DNA from: Clostridiales bacterium
GTDB taxonomy: Bacteria; Bacillota; Clostridia; Oscillospirales; Oscillospiraceae
Assembly (NCBI GenBank): GCA_021201475.1
Contig: JAJQEV010000128.1
Location: forward strand, 1-35,954
Length of the DNA stretch: 35,954 nt
Reading direction: 5' to 3'
Part shown: positions 23,011 through 30,670 of the stretch, piece by piece
How the letters are laid out: the number at the start of each line of letters is the position of its first letter
Position numbering within the stretch: position 1 is the first letter of the stretch
Notes under the pieces: model-generated
What the model was told of the DNA's origin: nothing
What the model saw: the letters and a program-made list of their open reading frames with translations, nothing else
Database searches by the model: none
Translations under genes and position numbers: made by a program

Positions 23011-23466
23011 ATGAGCAGAAGTACAAAAGTAGAACTGACAAATATGTGTCTTGTGTATGATGAAAACAGAGTATTAGTTCAGGAAAAGGTTGGAAAAGAA
23101 TACGCTGGTGGACTAATTTTTCCAGGAGGGCATATTGAGGATGGAGAGTCCATATTGGAGTCTGTGATACGTGAGGTTAGAGAAGAAACAGGACTTATTA
23201 TTCACCACCCCGAATTATGTGGTGTAAAGGACTGGTTTGAGGAGGACGGAACCAGATACCTTGTTATGCTCTATAAATGTAATAATTATGAAGGGGAAAT
23301 TAAATCATCAGAAGAAGGAAGGGTATTTTGGCTAGATAGAAGCGCGATTCAAAGCGCAAACCTAATTTACAATATGCGTGAACTGATGCAAATCTTTGAA
23401 GGTGATTATAGTGAGTTCATTACAAGAGAGGTAAATGGTGAATATGTAAGAAAACTTCTGCGGTGA
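23011..23466 (+). CDS. Nudix hydrolase (8-oxo-dGTP diphosphatase-like), AT-rich
   Basis: 151 aa. Nudix enzymes cleave nucleoside diphosphates linked to another group; this one looks like the MutT/YjhB-like group that may sanitise oxidised nucleotides. The Nudix box is complete: G40-x5-E46-x7-REVREETGL (54-62). The ATG at 23011 lies 9 nt after GGAGGAG; an in-frame TTG at 22993 is less likely. The gene and its upstream 120 bp are strikingly AT-rich (many AAA, GAA, ATA codons) against GC-rich neighbours, which points to horizontal acquisition. It has no obvious partner: icd ends with a terminator upstream and the next gene is convergent. Confidence 0.9.
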   Translation: MSRSTKVELTNMCLVYDENRVLVQEKVGKEYAGGLIFPGGHIEDGESILESVIREVREETGLIIHHPELCGVKDWFEEDGTRYLVMLYKCNNYEGEIKSSEEGRVFWLDRSAIQSANLIYNMRELMQIFEGDYSEFITREVNGEYVRKLLR

Positions 23467-23530
23467 GTAGATGCCTTTGCGAGTGATTATCTTCAATAAT
23501 AAATTCCAGTTTATCGAGGGGCCCAGGCCG

Positions 23531-23965
23531 TCACCCCGCCTCCACCCAGTCGTTGCCGTACTCCGCAAGGGCTCTGGGCAGATCCTCGTATACAATCTGG
23601 GTGGAGTCCTCGTCCCCATAGTTGAACACATAGATGCTGCCGTCCTGGAGGGTCAGGACAATGCAGGTGTTCATATTGACGGTCAGGCACAGGGTATAAG
23701 TGCCCCAGGTGTCATTCTCCCACACGCCGTAGCGGAAGGAGCCGTCCTCTCCGCCGTCCACAGCGGCGCCCAAATCGGGCAACTCCTCCAGGGCGATGGA
23801 GGCGATTTCGTCATAGGCCACCTGGAAGCTATACTCATCTGCCCCATTGATGACCAGCGCCTCATCCTCGAAGGACATCGTCACCGCGCCCTCCCTGTTC
23901 AGTAAGGAAAAAAGGGTGACCGCCACTAGGATGGCCAACATCAGAATCCAGTTTCGCTTTCCCAT
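23531..23965 (-). CDS. Membrane-anchored or secreted small protein, 144 aa, unknown function
   Basis: The N-terminus MGKRNWILMLAILVAVTLFSLLN is a signal anchor or uncleaved signal peptide. The rest is acidic and beta-rich (TMSFEDEALVINGADEYSFQVAYDEIASIALEEL, YTLCLTVNMNTCIVLTLQDGSIYVFNYGDED), and it resembles the PH-like fold of small Firmicutes membrane proteins in which a conserved strand pair precedes FNYGD. That resemblance is weak and should not be taken as a function. An AGGAGGAG site lies 6-8 nt before the ATG. It is convergent with the AT-rich Nudix gene and divergent from the LRR gene at 24182. Confidence 0.78.
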   Translation of the reverse strand: MGKRNWILMLAILVAVTLFSLLNREGAVTMSFEDEALVINGADEYSFQVAYDEIASIALEELPDLGAAVDGGEDGSFRYGVWENDTWGTYTLCLTVNMNTCIVLTLQDGSIYVFNYGDEDSTQIVYEDLPRALAEYGNDWVEAG

Positions 23966-24116
23966 TTTGAGCTCCTCCTCCGGCAGGTGGACTGTCGAAT
24001 GCTACCCTTATCGTAACATGGCGGTTCCTGTTTGTCAAGGAACTGTCTGCTCCGTCCGCCGGGGCCGCTTCCGGCAGGTTCCGCAGGGAAAGGGAACCAT
24101 CCTGTCGTTTTTCCGT

Positions 24117-24145
24117 TTGACAAACGCACCGGAACCCTGTACTAT
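24117..24145 (+). promoter_or_regulatory. Predicted promoter of the LRR/zinc-ribbon gene
   Basis: Perfect TTGACA (24117-24122), a 17-nt spacer and TACTAT (24140-24145), 37 nt before the ATG. Confidence 0.7.
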
Positions 24146-24181
24146 GGTACTGTAAAAACAACGAACACGGGAGGAAACACC

Positions 24182-24694
24182 ATGGCGACAGCACAGGAAT
24201 CCCAGGCGGCCCAGTGGGCGGCGCTGGTGGATCGGTACATAGCGGAGGGCAGCTTCGCCGATGCGGAGCGGCTGGTGCGGCGGATGCTGGAGTTTGGCGC
24301 CGGGGATGAGCGGACGGATCGCCTTTACCGCTCCCTGCAAAACTGGAAATATCTGGACGTGCGGAACGGCGTGCTGGTGCGGTATACCGGTCGGGCGTCC
24401 GCCCTGACGCTGCCCGAGTGCATCCATGTGATCGAGGACGGGGCGTTTCAGGATAACCGCCGCCTGACGGCCATCACCCTCCCCGCCAGCGTCCGGATGA
24501 TTGAGGACGGGGCGTTCTCCGGTTGCATCAACCTGAAAATGGTGAACACCCAGGGCGGGGTGGAGACGGTGGGCAAGGCTGCCTTTGAGAACACCCCTTA
24601 TGACCCCATGCGGACGGGCCGCTGCCTCCATTGCGGCGGCGAAATCTCCGTATTCGGCAAGTGTAAAAACTGCGGCAGGCTGCGGGCAAAGTAG
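24182..24694 (+). CDS. Small BspA-type leucine-rich repeat protein with C-terminal zinc ribbon
   Basis: 170 aa, no signal peptide, so presumably cytoplasmic. Residues 1-55 are helical (WAALVDRYIAEGSFADAERLVRRMLEF). The middle has about three BspA-like LRR units (LPECIHVIEDGAFQDNRRLTAITLPASVRMIEDGAFSGCINLKMV), the IxxxAFxxxxxLxxIxLPxSVxxI pattern. The end has CLHCGG...CKNCG, a CxxC pair likely to bind zinc. GGGAGG lies 7 nt before the ATG at 24182; the frame is open further upstream, but the promoter at 24117-24145 rules that out. LRR units of this kind are usually in surface proteins, so a short cytoplasmic form with a zinc ribbon is unusual. The function is unknown. Confidence 0.8.
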   Translation: MATAQESQAAQWAALVDRYIAEGSFADAERLVRRMLEFGAGDERTDRLYRSLQNWKYLDVRNGVLVRYTGRASALTLPECIHVIEDGAFQDNRRLTAITLPASVRMIEDGAFSGCINLKMVNTQGGVETVGKAAFENTPYDPMRTGRCLHCGGEISVFGKCKNCGRLRAK

Positions 24695-24710
24695 GCCCCG
24701 GTCAGTCAGG

Positions 24711-24762
24711 GAACCTCTGAATCAATGCAGCGGCAGAGGCCAACGCACTGCTTCAGAGGTTC
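24711..24762. terminator. Bidirectional hairpin with the same ends as the element at 6714
   Basis: Arms GAACCTCTGAA (24711-24721) and TTCAGAGGTTC (24752-24762) pair perfectly over 11 bp, then TTTCTGTT follows on plus. It lies between convergent genes and may serve both. The arms are identical to the element at 6714-6870, so it may be a shortened copy of it. Confidence 0.6.
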
Positions 24763-24773
24763 TTTCTGTTGCC

Positions 24774-25448
24774 TTATTCTTCGTCGTCCAGCCGACGCAG
24801 CCCCGCCACTGAGGACACCGGCAGGGAGAAGCAGATGGCCCCCGCCCTGGTCTCCGGCCCGGCCTGGCTGGTAATGGCGCGCATGATGGCCGCCTTCTCC
24901 CTGCCGGTGGAGACGATGTAAATCACATCCTTCTCGTCCGCCAGCGATACGCTGAAAAACTTCTCCGACTGGCCTGCGGCTGTGCCCTTAGCGTGGAGCA
25001 CCGTCCCGCCGGCAGCGCCGGCGGAACGGGCTGCATCCATCACCGTGTCGGAGAAGCCCTCGTTCAGGATGACAACGATCAGTTCATATTCAAACTTCAT
25101 ATCCGGTACCCCTCCACTGGGCACGTTGCTGTTGGTCAGATAGGTCAGCGTCCTGCCGCCGCCAACGCTTTTCACGGGCACGGCCATCATAATGCCGTTG
25201 CCCGGAATGTCCAGGAACAGCCTCCGCTTGGCGGCTCTGAACACCTGTTTCTTTGCGTCCGCCCCGGCCACTGCGCTGACCACCGCCTTTTCCGTGCGGT
25301 CCAGGCCGTAAACGGAGAGTTGCTCCCGGGTGGCGGTGCCCTCCCCCAGTTTGGTAAGCACCAGATTCAACCCAACGTCCCGGCAGAGGGCGGCCATCTT
25401 CTCAGTTCTGTCCCGGTCGACGATGCTGATGATATAGTAGAGTTCCGT
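24774..25448 (-). CDS. PII-like protein with two tandem domains, partner of the DUF1538 protein; apparent ACG start
   Basis: About 224 aa. Homology to PII-type signalling folds begins ELYYIISIVDRDRTEK, with a second domain starting near EYELIVVILNEGFSDTVMDAAR. This start region has no ATG, GTG or TTG: the codon in the start position is ACG at 25446-25448, 8 nt after GGGAGG and directly after the TAA of the DUF1538 gene in the same frame. The first ATG (25397) would cut off 17 residues including the first beta strand. Either ACG is used, the ATG was mutated, or the TAA is read through. The pairing suggests a trimeric regulator of the membrane protein. PII identity is by fold pattern; the T-loop ligand site is not clearly recognisable. 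Confidence 0.75.
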   Translation of the reverse strand, partial: TELYYIISIVDRDRTEKMAALCRDVGLNLVLTKLGEGTATREQLSVYGLDRTEKAVVSAVAGADAKKQVFRAAKRRLFLDIPGNGIMMAVPVKSVGGGRTLTYLTNSNVPSGGVPDMKFEYELIVVILNEGFSDTVMDAARSAGAAGGTVLHAKGTAAGQSEKFFSVSLADEKDVIYIVSTGREKAAIMRAITSQAGPETRAGAICFSLPVSSVAGLRRLDDEE

Positions 25449-26975
25449 TTAAGACACCTCCCAAAGCTCAATGATGTCGGCATCGGCGAACTCCGGCACA
25501 GGCTGGCTGACGGCGGCGCGGCGGGTCTTCACCACATAGATAACCCCCATGACCTGCACCGTGATCAGCGGCGTCATGGCAACCAGCGCCACCAGGCCGA
25601 AGGCGTCCGTCATAACGTTCCCGCCCAGGGCGGAGCAGGCCCCCATGGCGAAGGGCAGCAGAAAGCTGGCAGTCAGGGGGCCGGAGGCCACGCCGCCGGA
25701 GTCGAAGGCGATGGCGGTGAAGGTCTCCGGCACAAAGAAGGACAGAGCCAGCGCCACCGCATACCCCGGCACCACGAACCACAGGATGGAGACGCCCGTC
25801 AGCACCCGCACCATGGCAAGCCCCGTGGCCACAGCGATGGCGATGGAGAGGCTCCACTTCATCGCCCCGGCAGAGATGGCTCCGGCGCTGACCTCCTCCA
25901 CCTGCTTGTTCAGCACATGGACGGCAGGCTCCGCGTTGATGATGAACCACCCCATCAGCATAGCCAGGGGCACCAGCAGGAAGGGATAGTTGCTCCCCGC
26001 AATGGCTCCGCCCAGCACATAGCCCAGGGAGGAGAAACCCACGTTGGCCCCGGTCAGGAACAGCACCAGCCCTACATAAGTATACAGCACCCCCACCAGA
26101 ATCCGCAGGAAGGACACCCTTTGCAGGCGGAGCGACACCGCCTGAAACACCAGGAAGAAGGCAAAGATGGGCAGAAGGGCGGTGGCTACCTCCTCCAGGT
26201 AGATGGGCAGGGCGGCCAGGTAACCGGTGCCCAGGGCCACGGTGTCAGTAAAGTCGCGGACGATGGTCTCCGCCGCGCCGCCGGTGCTGCCCGGGTAGAG
26301 GAAGCCCAAAATCAGCACCGCCAGCACAGGGCCGACGGAGCACAGGGCCACCAGGCCGAAGCTGTCCGACTTGGCGTTCTCATCGCTGCGGATGGCGGTG
26401 ATGCCCACGCCCAGGGCCATGATGAAGGGCACCGTCATGGGCCCCGTGGTCACGCCCCCGGCGTCAAAGGCTACCGACAGGAAATCCGGGTCGGAGCAGG
26501 CGGCCAGCAGGAACACCAGCCCGTAACTGAGGAGCAGCAGCGTCCGCAGCGGGATATGGAACAGCGCCCGAAGCATACAGAGCATCAGAAACAGCCCCAC
26601 CCCCACGGAAACCGTCCACATCAGCACAGTGGTGTCGATGCCCGGCACGTTGCCCGCCAGCACCTGTAAATCAGGCTCCGCCAGCGTCACCGCCACCCCC
26701 AGGACAAAGCTGAGCAGCAGGATAAGCCATAGGCGGCGGCTCCTGGTCATCTTCGCGCCGATGTGCATCCCGATGGGGGACATGGCCATATCCGCCCCCA
26801 GGGTGAACAGGCCAATGCCAACGATCAGCAGCAGCGCACCGATGAAGAAGGACAGCATCAGCCCGGTGCTGACCGGGATGAAAAAGAAGCACAGGACGGC
26901 CACAATGACGGTGATGGGCGCCACAGAGGCAATGGCCTCCCTGATTTTTTCCTTGATGATGTCTCCGCTGTTCAA
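25449..26975 (-). CDS. DUF1538 domain multi-pass membrane protein (putative transporter)
   Basis: 508 aa, about 12-14 hydrophobic segments. It has an internal duplication with a period of about 250 residues: FDAGGVTTGPMT from 170 and FDSGGVASGPLT from 424; AEPDLQVL from 100 and AEPAVHVL from 349; DSFGLVAL near 204 and DAFGLVAL in the second half. Such a two-half layout with a GG hairpin motif in each is typical of secondary transporters with two re-entrant loops, but the substrate is unknown. The start is TTG at 26975, 7 nt after GAAGGAG. The gene is followed directly, in the same frame, by the PII-like gene, so the two are translationally linked. Confidence 0.9.
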   Translation of the reverse strand: MNSGDIIKEKIREAIASVAPITVIVAVLCFFFIPVSTGLMLSFFIGALLLIVGIGLFTLGADMAMSPIGMHIGAKMTRSRRLWLILLLSFVLGVAVTLAEPDLQVLAGNVPGIDTTVLMWTVSVGVGLFLMLCMLRALFHIPLRTLLLLSYGLVFLLAACSDPDFLSVAFDAGGVTTGPMTVPFIMALGVGITAIRSDENAKSDSFGLVALCSVGPVLAVLILGFLYPGSTGGAAETIVRDFTDTVALGTGYLAALPIYLEEVATALLPIFAFFLVFQAVSLRLQRVSFLRILVGVLYTYVGLVLFLTGANVGFSSLGYVLGGAIAGSNYPFLLVPLAMLMGWFIINAEPAVHVLNKQVEEVSAGAISAGAMKWSLSIAIAVATGLAMVRVLTGVSILWFVVPGYAVALALSFFVPETFTAIAFDSGGVASGPLTASFLLPFAMGACSALGGNVMTDAFGLVALVAMTPLITVQVMGVIYVVKTRRAAVSQPVPEFADADIIELWEVS

Positions 26976-27110
26976 TGAAAAGCTCCTTCACATTAAAATA
27001 ATTTCACGTTAAGGATACCAGACTTTCCCTGCCGTTGCTTGAAAAAATGTAAATTTTTTGCTCTGCGGCCTGCCGGATGCGGAAAGACTGCCGAACCCGG
27101 CTGCCAGGCG

Positions 27111-27139
27111 TTGACATTTCCTGCCAGATGTATTAAAAT
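27111..27139 (+). promoter_or_regulatory. Predicted promoter of the beta-CASP MBL gene
   Basis: Perfect TTGACA (27111-27116), a 17-nt spacer and TAAAAT (27134-27139), 46 nt before the ATG. Confidence 0.7.
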
Positions 27140-27184
27140 AGTTTTAACTATATCCTTTCTATACGACCCCAAAGGAGTGATCTC

Positions 27185-28783
27185 ATGGAACTTCGGTTTT
27201 TTGGCGCAGCCCACGCTGTCACCGGCTCCTGTCACTGCGTTGCGGCCTGCGGAATGCAGATCCTGGTGGACTGCGGCCTGCAGCAGGGCCGGGATGAGGT
27301 GGACAATCAGGCGTTCCCCTTTTCCGCCAGCCGGATCGACGCCGTCCTGGTGACCCACGCCCACATTGACCATTCCGGCCGCCTGCCCCTGCTGGTGAAG
27401 CAGGGCTTCCGGGGCCCCATCTATGCCACCGGCCTGACCTGCAAGCTGCTGTCCATCATGCTGCTGGACTCCGCCCACATCCAGGAAAGCGACGCTAACT
27501 GGGCCAACCAGAAGGGCCGCCGGGCGGGGAAGGAGGCGGTGGAGCCTCTCTACACCGTCGCCGACGCAGAGGAGGCGCTGAAGCTGCTGGTTCCGGTGGA
27601 GTACGGCCAGACGGTTTCCCTGGGGGAGGGCGTCCGGTTCCGCATGACCGATGCCGGGCACCTCCTGGGCAGCGCCTATGTGGAGCTGTGGCTCCGGGAG
27701 GGAACCGTGGCCCGGAAGCTGGTCTTTTCCGGCGACATCGGCAACGCCAATCAGCCCATCATCCGGGACCCGCAGCCCATCTCAGACGCAGATTACGTCA
27801 TCATGGAGTCCACCTACGGCGACCGGAACCACGGCGCTCACACCGGCTACACCGCCAGGCTGGCGGAGGTGCTGAACGACACCTTCGCCAAGGGGGGCAA
27901 CGTCATTATCCCCTCCTTTGCGGTGGGCCGCACCCAGGAGCTGCTCTACTTTCTGCGGGAGATCAAGCTGGCCGGGCTGGTCACCACACTGCCTGACTTT
28001 GAAGTGGTGGTGGACAGCCCCCTGGCCACCCAGGCTACCCAAATTTTCTCCGGCGACCTGACCGGCTACCTGGATGAGGACGCCCTGGCGCTGGTGGCCG
28101 ACGGCGTCTCCCTGTTTCAGGTGGACGGCCTGCGGCTGACCCAGACCAGCGAGGAGTCCAAAGCGCTGAACGCCGACATGACCCCCAAGGTTATCGTCTC
28201 CGCCTCCGGGATGTGCGACGCGGGCCGCATCCGACACCATTTGAAGCACAACCTCTGGCGACCGGAGTGCGCCGTGGTGTTCGTGGGCTATCAGGCCCAG
28301 GGCACCCTGGGCCGGGCACTGCTGGAGGGGAAGGAGCACGTCCGCCTGTTCAGCGAGGATGTGGCGGTGCGGGCCTCCATCGTCCAGCTGGACGGAATGT
28401 CCTCCCACGCCGACCACGACGGGCTCATCCGATGGATCTCCCAGTTTGACCGGCCAAAGCCCGCCCAGGTATTCGTGGTACATGGGGATGGCGCGGTCTG
28501 CGAGGGCTTCGCATCGGAGCTGAACCGGATGGGCTACCGCGCCCACGCGCCGGAGTGGCGGGAGACCTTTGACCTGGCCGCCGGAGTGGTGACGGAGAAG
28601 GGGGTTGCCCCGCCGAAGAAGCCGGAGTCCAAGTGGCAGGAAGGATCCCCCGCCTACCGGAAACTGGAGGAGGCCGGACGGCAGCTGCTGGAGGTCATCG
28701 GCAGGAACAAGGGAGGCACCAACAAGGATTTGGCAAAGTTCACCGACCAGATCCGCGCCCTCATTCAGAAGTGGGACAGGTGA
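27185..28783 (+). CDS. Beta-CASP metallo-beta-lactamase-fold RNA-processing protein
   Basis: 532 aa. A likely ribonuclease of the COG1236 (Ysh1/CPSF73-like) group. The MBL metal site is HAHIDHSG (58-65), with DAGHLLGSAYV and SGDIGN further on and the STYGDR motif of the beta-CASP group near 207. KVIVSASGMCDAGRIRHHL, FVGYQAQGTLGR and SSHADHDGL are the beta-CASP and C-terminal RMMBL signatures. The tail (about 470-532) is basic and helical. AAAGGAG lies 7 nt before the ATG. It has its own promoter and a strong terminator and is alone in its unit. In Firmicutes this group is separate from RNase J; its RNA targets are not known to me. Confidence 0.92.
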   Translation: MELRFFGAAHAVTGSCHCVAACGMQILVDCGLQQGRDEVDNQAFPFSASRIDAVLVTHAHIDHSGRLPLLVKQGFRGPIYATGLTCKLLSIMLLDSAHIQESDANWANQKGRRAGKEAVEPLYTVADAEEALKLLVPVEYGQTVSLGEGVRFRMTDAGHLLGSAYVELWLREGTVARKLVFSGDIGNANQPIIRDPQPISDADYVIMESTYGDRNHGAHTGYTARLAEVLNDTFAKGGNVIIPSFAVGRTQELLYFLREIKLAGLVTTLPDFEVVVDSPLATQATQIFSGDLTGYLDEDALALVADGVSLFQVDGLRLTQTSEESKALNADMTPKVIVSASGMCDAGRIRHHLKHNLWRPECAVVFVGYQAQGTLGRALLEGKEHVRLFSEDVAVRASIVQLDGMSSHADHDGLIRWISQFDRPKPAQVFVVHGDGAVCEGFASELNRMGYRAHAPEWRETFDLAAGVVTEKGVAPPKKPESKWQEGSPAYRKLEEAGRQLLEVIGRNKGGTNKDLAKFTDQIRALIQKWDR

Positions 28784-28814
28784 GGCGAAGCGCCGGCCTG
28801 CCCAATATATGCAG

Positions 28815-28846
28815 CGAGCGCCGCACAGCTGTGCGGCGCTCGTTTG
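28815..28846 (+). terminator. Intrinsic terminator after the beta-CASP gene
   Basis: A perfect 14-bp-arm palindrome, CGAGCGCCGCACAG with CTGTGCGGCGCTCG (28815-28842), followed by TTTGTTTG. Confidence 0.85.
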
Positions 28847-28882
28847 TTTGCCTGTTTGACGGGTTTGGTCCCTATCGTTCCG

Positions 28883-29017
28883 TTACCGGAACTCAAACAG
28901 TTTATAGAACGGAATATCCGGCGCTTTGGCAATGGTGAACACCACGTCCAGCGACACGGCGCAGCCGCTGTTCCCGATTCCGGATATATGGGTTCGGCTG
29001 ATCTGTTCAGAGGCTCC
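28883..29017 (-). pseudogene. Remnant of an XRE-type helix-turn-helix regulator (C-terminal 44 residues)
   Basis: The minus strand reads EQISRTHISGIGNSG then CAVSLDVVFTIAKAPDIPFYKLFEFR and a stop. This fits the second half of the XRE HTH domain (GISRTHISxIExG...SLDVLxxIAxALxVPxxxLF). A TGA lies just upstream (29018-29020) and no matching first half is seen, although TTGCAG-17-TATAGT lies further upstream on the same strand. A second minus frame, MRQNRPIFMDD...EEPLN, overlaps it and looks degenerate. The rest of the 28843-29366 space holds a terminator and no convincing gene. The fragment is short, so the call is moderate. Confidence 0.5.
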
Positions 29018-29196
29018 TCAAGCTCCGGCTTCTGATATTCAATGCTGAATTCGCATCCCATAAGCGTTTCGCCTTCTGCATCATCCATAAAGATTGGGCG
29101 GTTCTGCCGCATCGTCTTCCCCGTTGCAGAGACTATAGCACAATGCCTCGCCAGCTGCAATCCATGCTTTCCCACTTCCTTTGGACAACAGCGCAA

Positions 29197-29228
29197 AGGG
29201 CCGCCCCACAACTCTGTGGGGCGGCCCT
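29197..29228 (-). terminator. Intrinsic terminator downstream of the PrsA-like gene
   Basis: Perfect 14-bp stem AGGGCCGCCCCACA / TGTGGGGCGGCCCT, loop GAGT, followed on minus by TTGCGCTG. It lies 138 nt past the stop. The T tract is weak. Confidence 0.55.
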
Positions 29229-29366
29229 CCGCTTGGAAAAGAAAAGAGAGGAGAAAAAGAAGAACTTTTGGTCACGGTCATATCGTAGCACACGGACGCG
29301 GGATGTTCTTGAACAGAATTAGAAAAAATTGTAAAGCCTTTATGAACGCCGCCCGGGTTATGGGGA

Positions 29367-30539
29367 TTACGATGCGCTGTCGATGGCCTCCTGCAGGGCG
29401 GCCAAAGCGTCGAAGAAGGCGGTATAGTCCAGCTCCTCCAGCACATCCGCATAGGTGATGTCGGCGGCGGAGATGGCGTCGTTGATAGCGGCGCTGAACA
29501 GTTCATCGGCATAATCCTGCTTCACGCTGGACAGGTTTTCCTCCCCCAGAGGCAGGCGGAGCACCACGAAGTAGCCGTAGTCGGTGGCATCGGTGATGCC
29601 CACCTCATACTCCTCCAGGGCCAGCACCGTGTCGCTGAAGGACAGGTCGCTGGAGGGGCTAACGTAGCACTCCTCCGCGTCGCCGTCCTCGTTCAGCTCT
29701 GCCTGCCGGGCCTGGAATTCCTCCACCAGCTCGTCGCCGCTGAGTTGGGAGAGGGCCTCGTAGCAGGCCTGGGCCTCGGCCTGGACTGCCTCCAGTTCCT
29801 CGTCCTCCAAGTCTACGCCGTTAAACAGAATGTAGCGGCAGTTATAGTAGCCGTTCTCCTCGGCGTATTCCTCAGCCATCTCGTCGGTGATCTCCTCCGA
29901 GCCGCCCTCGCCATAGACCTCCGACTGATAGTCGTTGCCGTAAATGGTGCAGGTGAAGAGGTCCTCCATCACCGCCTCGTTCGCCCCCAGATAGAGCAGG
30001 TCGGACTCCGTCAGGTCGGCCATGGATTCGTCCAGGGAGGTCTGATTCTCCTCAGTGAAGGTGACCTCTGCCTCCTCTGCCAGGCTGCGGGCGACCACCA
30101 TCTGAATGGATGCATCCTCCGCGATCTGGACAAAGAAGTCGGCATAGGTCATGTCGTCGCTGTAGCTGTCCTCCAGGCTGACATCGTAGCCGTAGTAGGA
30201 GAACATCATCATGTAGTACGTCTCATAATAACTCAGGAAGTAGATGAACATATCCGCTGTGACGTCCGCCCCGTTCACAGTGATAACCACGGTGTCATTG
30301 CTCATCACGCCGTCGGTCAGGTAGGACACGCAGTCTTCCCTGGCTTCGGCGGGAACGGCGGCCAGAATGGTCTCCTCCTCACTGGCGAGGCTGGAGCCGG
30401 AGGCGGATTCCGCCTCGGCGGAGGTGCTGCCGGAGCCTGTTTCGCTGTCTGCGGAGCTGCTATCCGCGCCTCCGCCGCAGGCGGTCAGGGGACACGCTGT
30501 GGCCAGCGCCAGCAGCAGGGCAAGGATTTTACGTTTCAT
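29367..30539 (-). CDS. PrsA/SurA-like foldase lipoprotein
   Basis: 390 aa. The signal peptide MKRKILALLLALATACPLTAC has the lipobox LTAC with Cys at 21, so it is tethered outside the membrane. A Ser/Glu-rich linker (22-60) follows. The SurA-N/PrsA-like N-terminal helical part starts at VNGADVTADMFIYFLSYYETYY, and a parvulin-like core is suggested by YNCRYILFNG...SQLSGDELVEEFQARQAELN and later DYGYFVVLRLPLGE. Key parvulin residues are not all recognisable, so isomerase activity is uncertain. The mature protein is very acidic. It should help fold exported proteins. It has its own promoter (TTGACA-17-AACAAT) and is read alone. Confidence 0.82.
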   Translation of the reverse strand: MKRKILALLLALATACPLTACGGGADSSSADSETGSGSTSAEAESASGSSLASEEETILAAVPAEAREDCVSYLTDGVMSNDTVVITVNGADVTADMFIYFLSYYETYYMMMFSYYGYDVSLEDSYSDDMTYADFFVQIAEDASIQMVVARSLAEEAEVTFTEENQTSLDESMADLTESDLLYLGANEAVMEDLFTCTIYGNDYQSEVYGEGGSEEITDEMAEEYAEENGYYNCRYILFNGVDLEDEELEAVQAEAQACYEALSQLSGDELVEEFQARQAELNEDGDAEECYVSPSSDLSFSDTVLALEEYEVGITDATDYGYFVVLRLPLGEENLSSVKQDYADELFSAAINDAISAADITYADVLEELDYTAFFDALAALQEAIDSAS

Positions 30540-30610
30540 AGGGTAGCCTCCATTTTTTCTGTTGCCAGGCCTTGCCGCACGGAAAGCGGCGAAGCCCCTC
30601 TTACTATCCT

Positions 30611-30639
30611 ATTGTTGCAGGAATTCAGTCGTCTGTCAA
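30611..30639 (-). promoter_or_regulatory. Predicted promoter of the PrsA-like gene
   Basis: Minus strand perfect TTGACA (30634-30639), a 17-nt spacer and AACAAT (30611-30616). Confidence 0.6.
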
Positions 30640-30670
30640 GAAAGTTTAGCGCATTTTTTGCAATTTTTCG

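Noticed and set aside
24993-26669. 558-codon plus-strand open frame opposite the DUF1538 gene
   Set aside because: His/Gln/Gly-rich shadow of a membrane protein gene.
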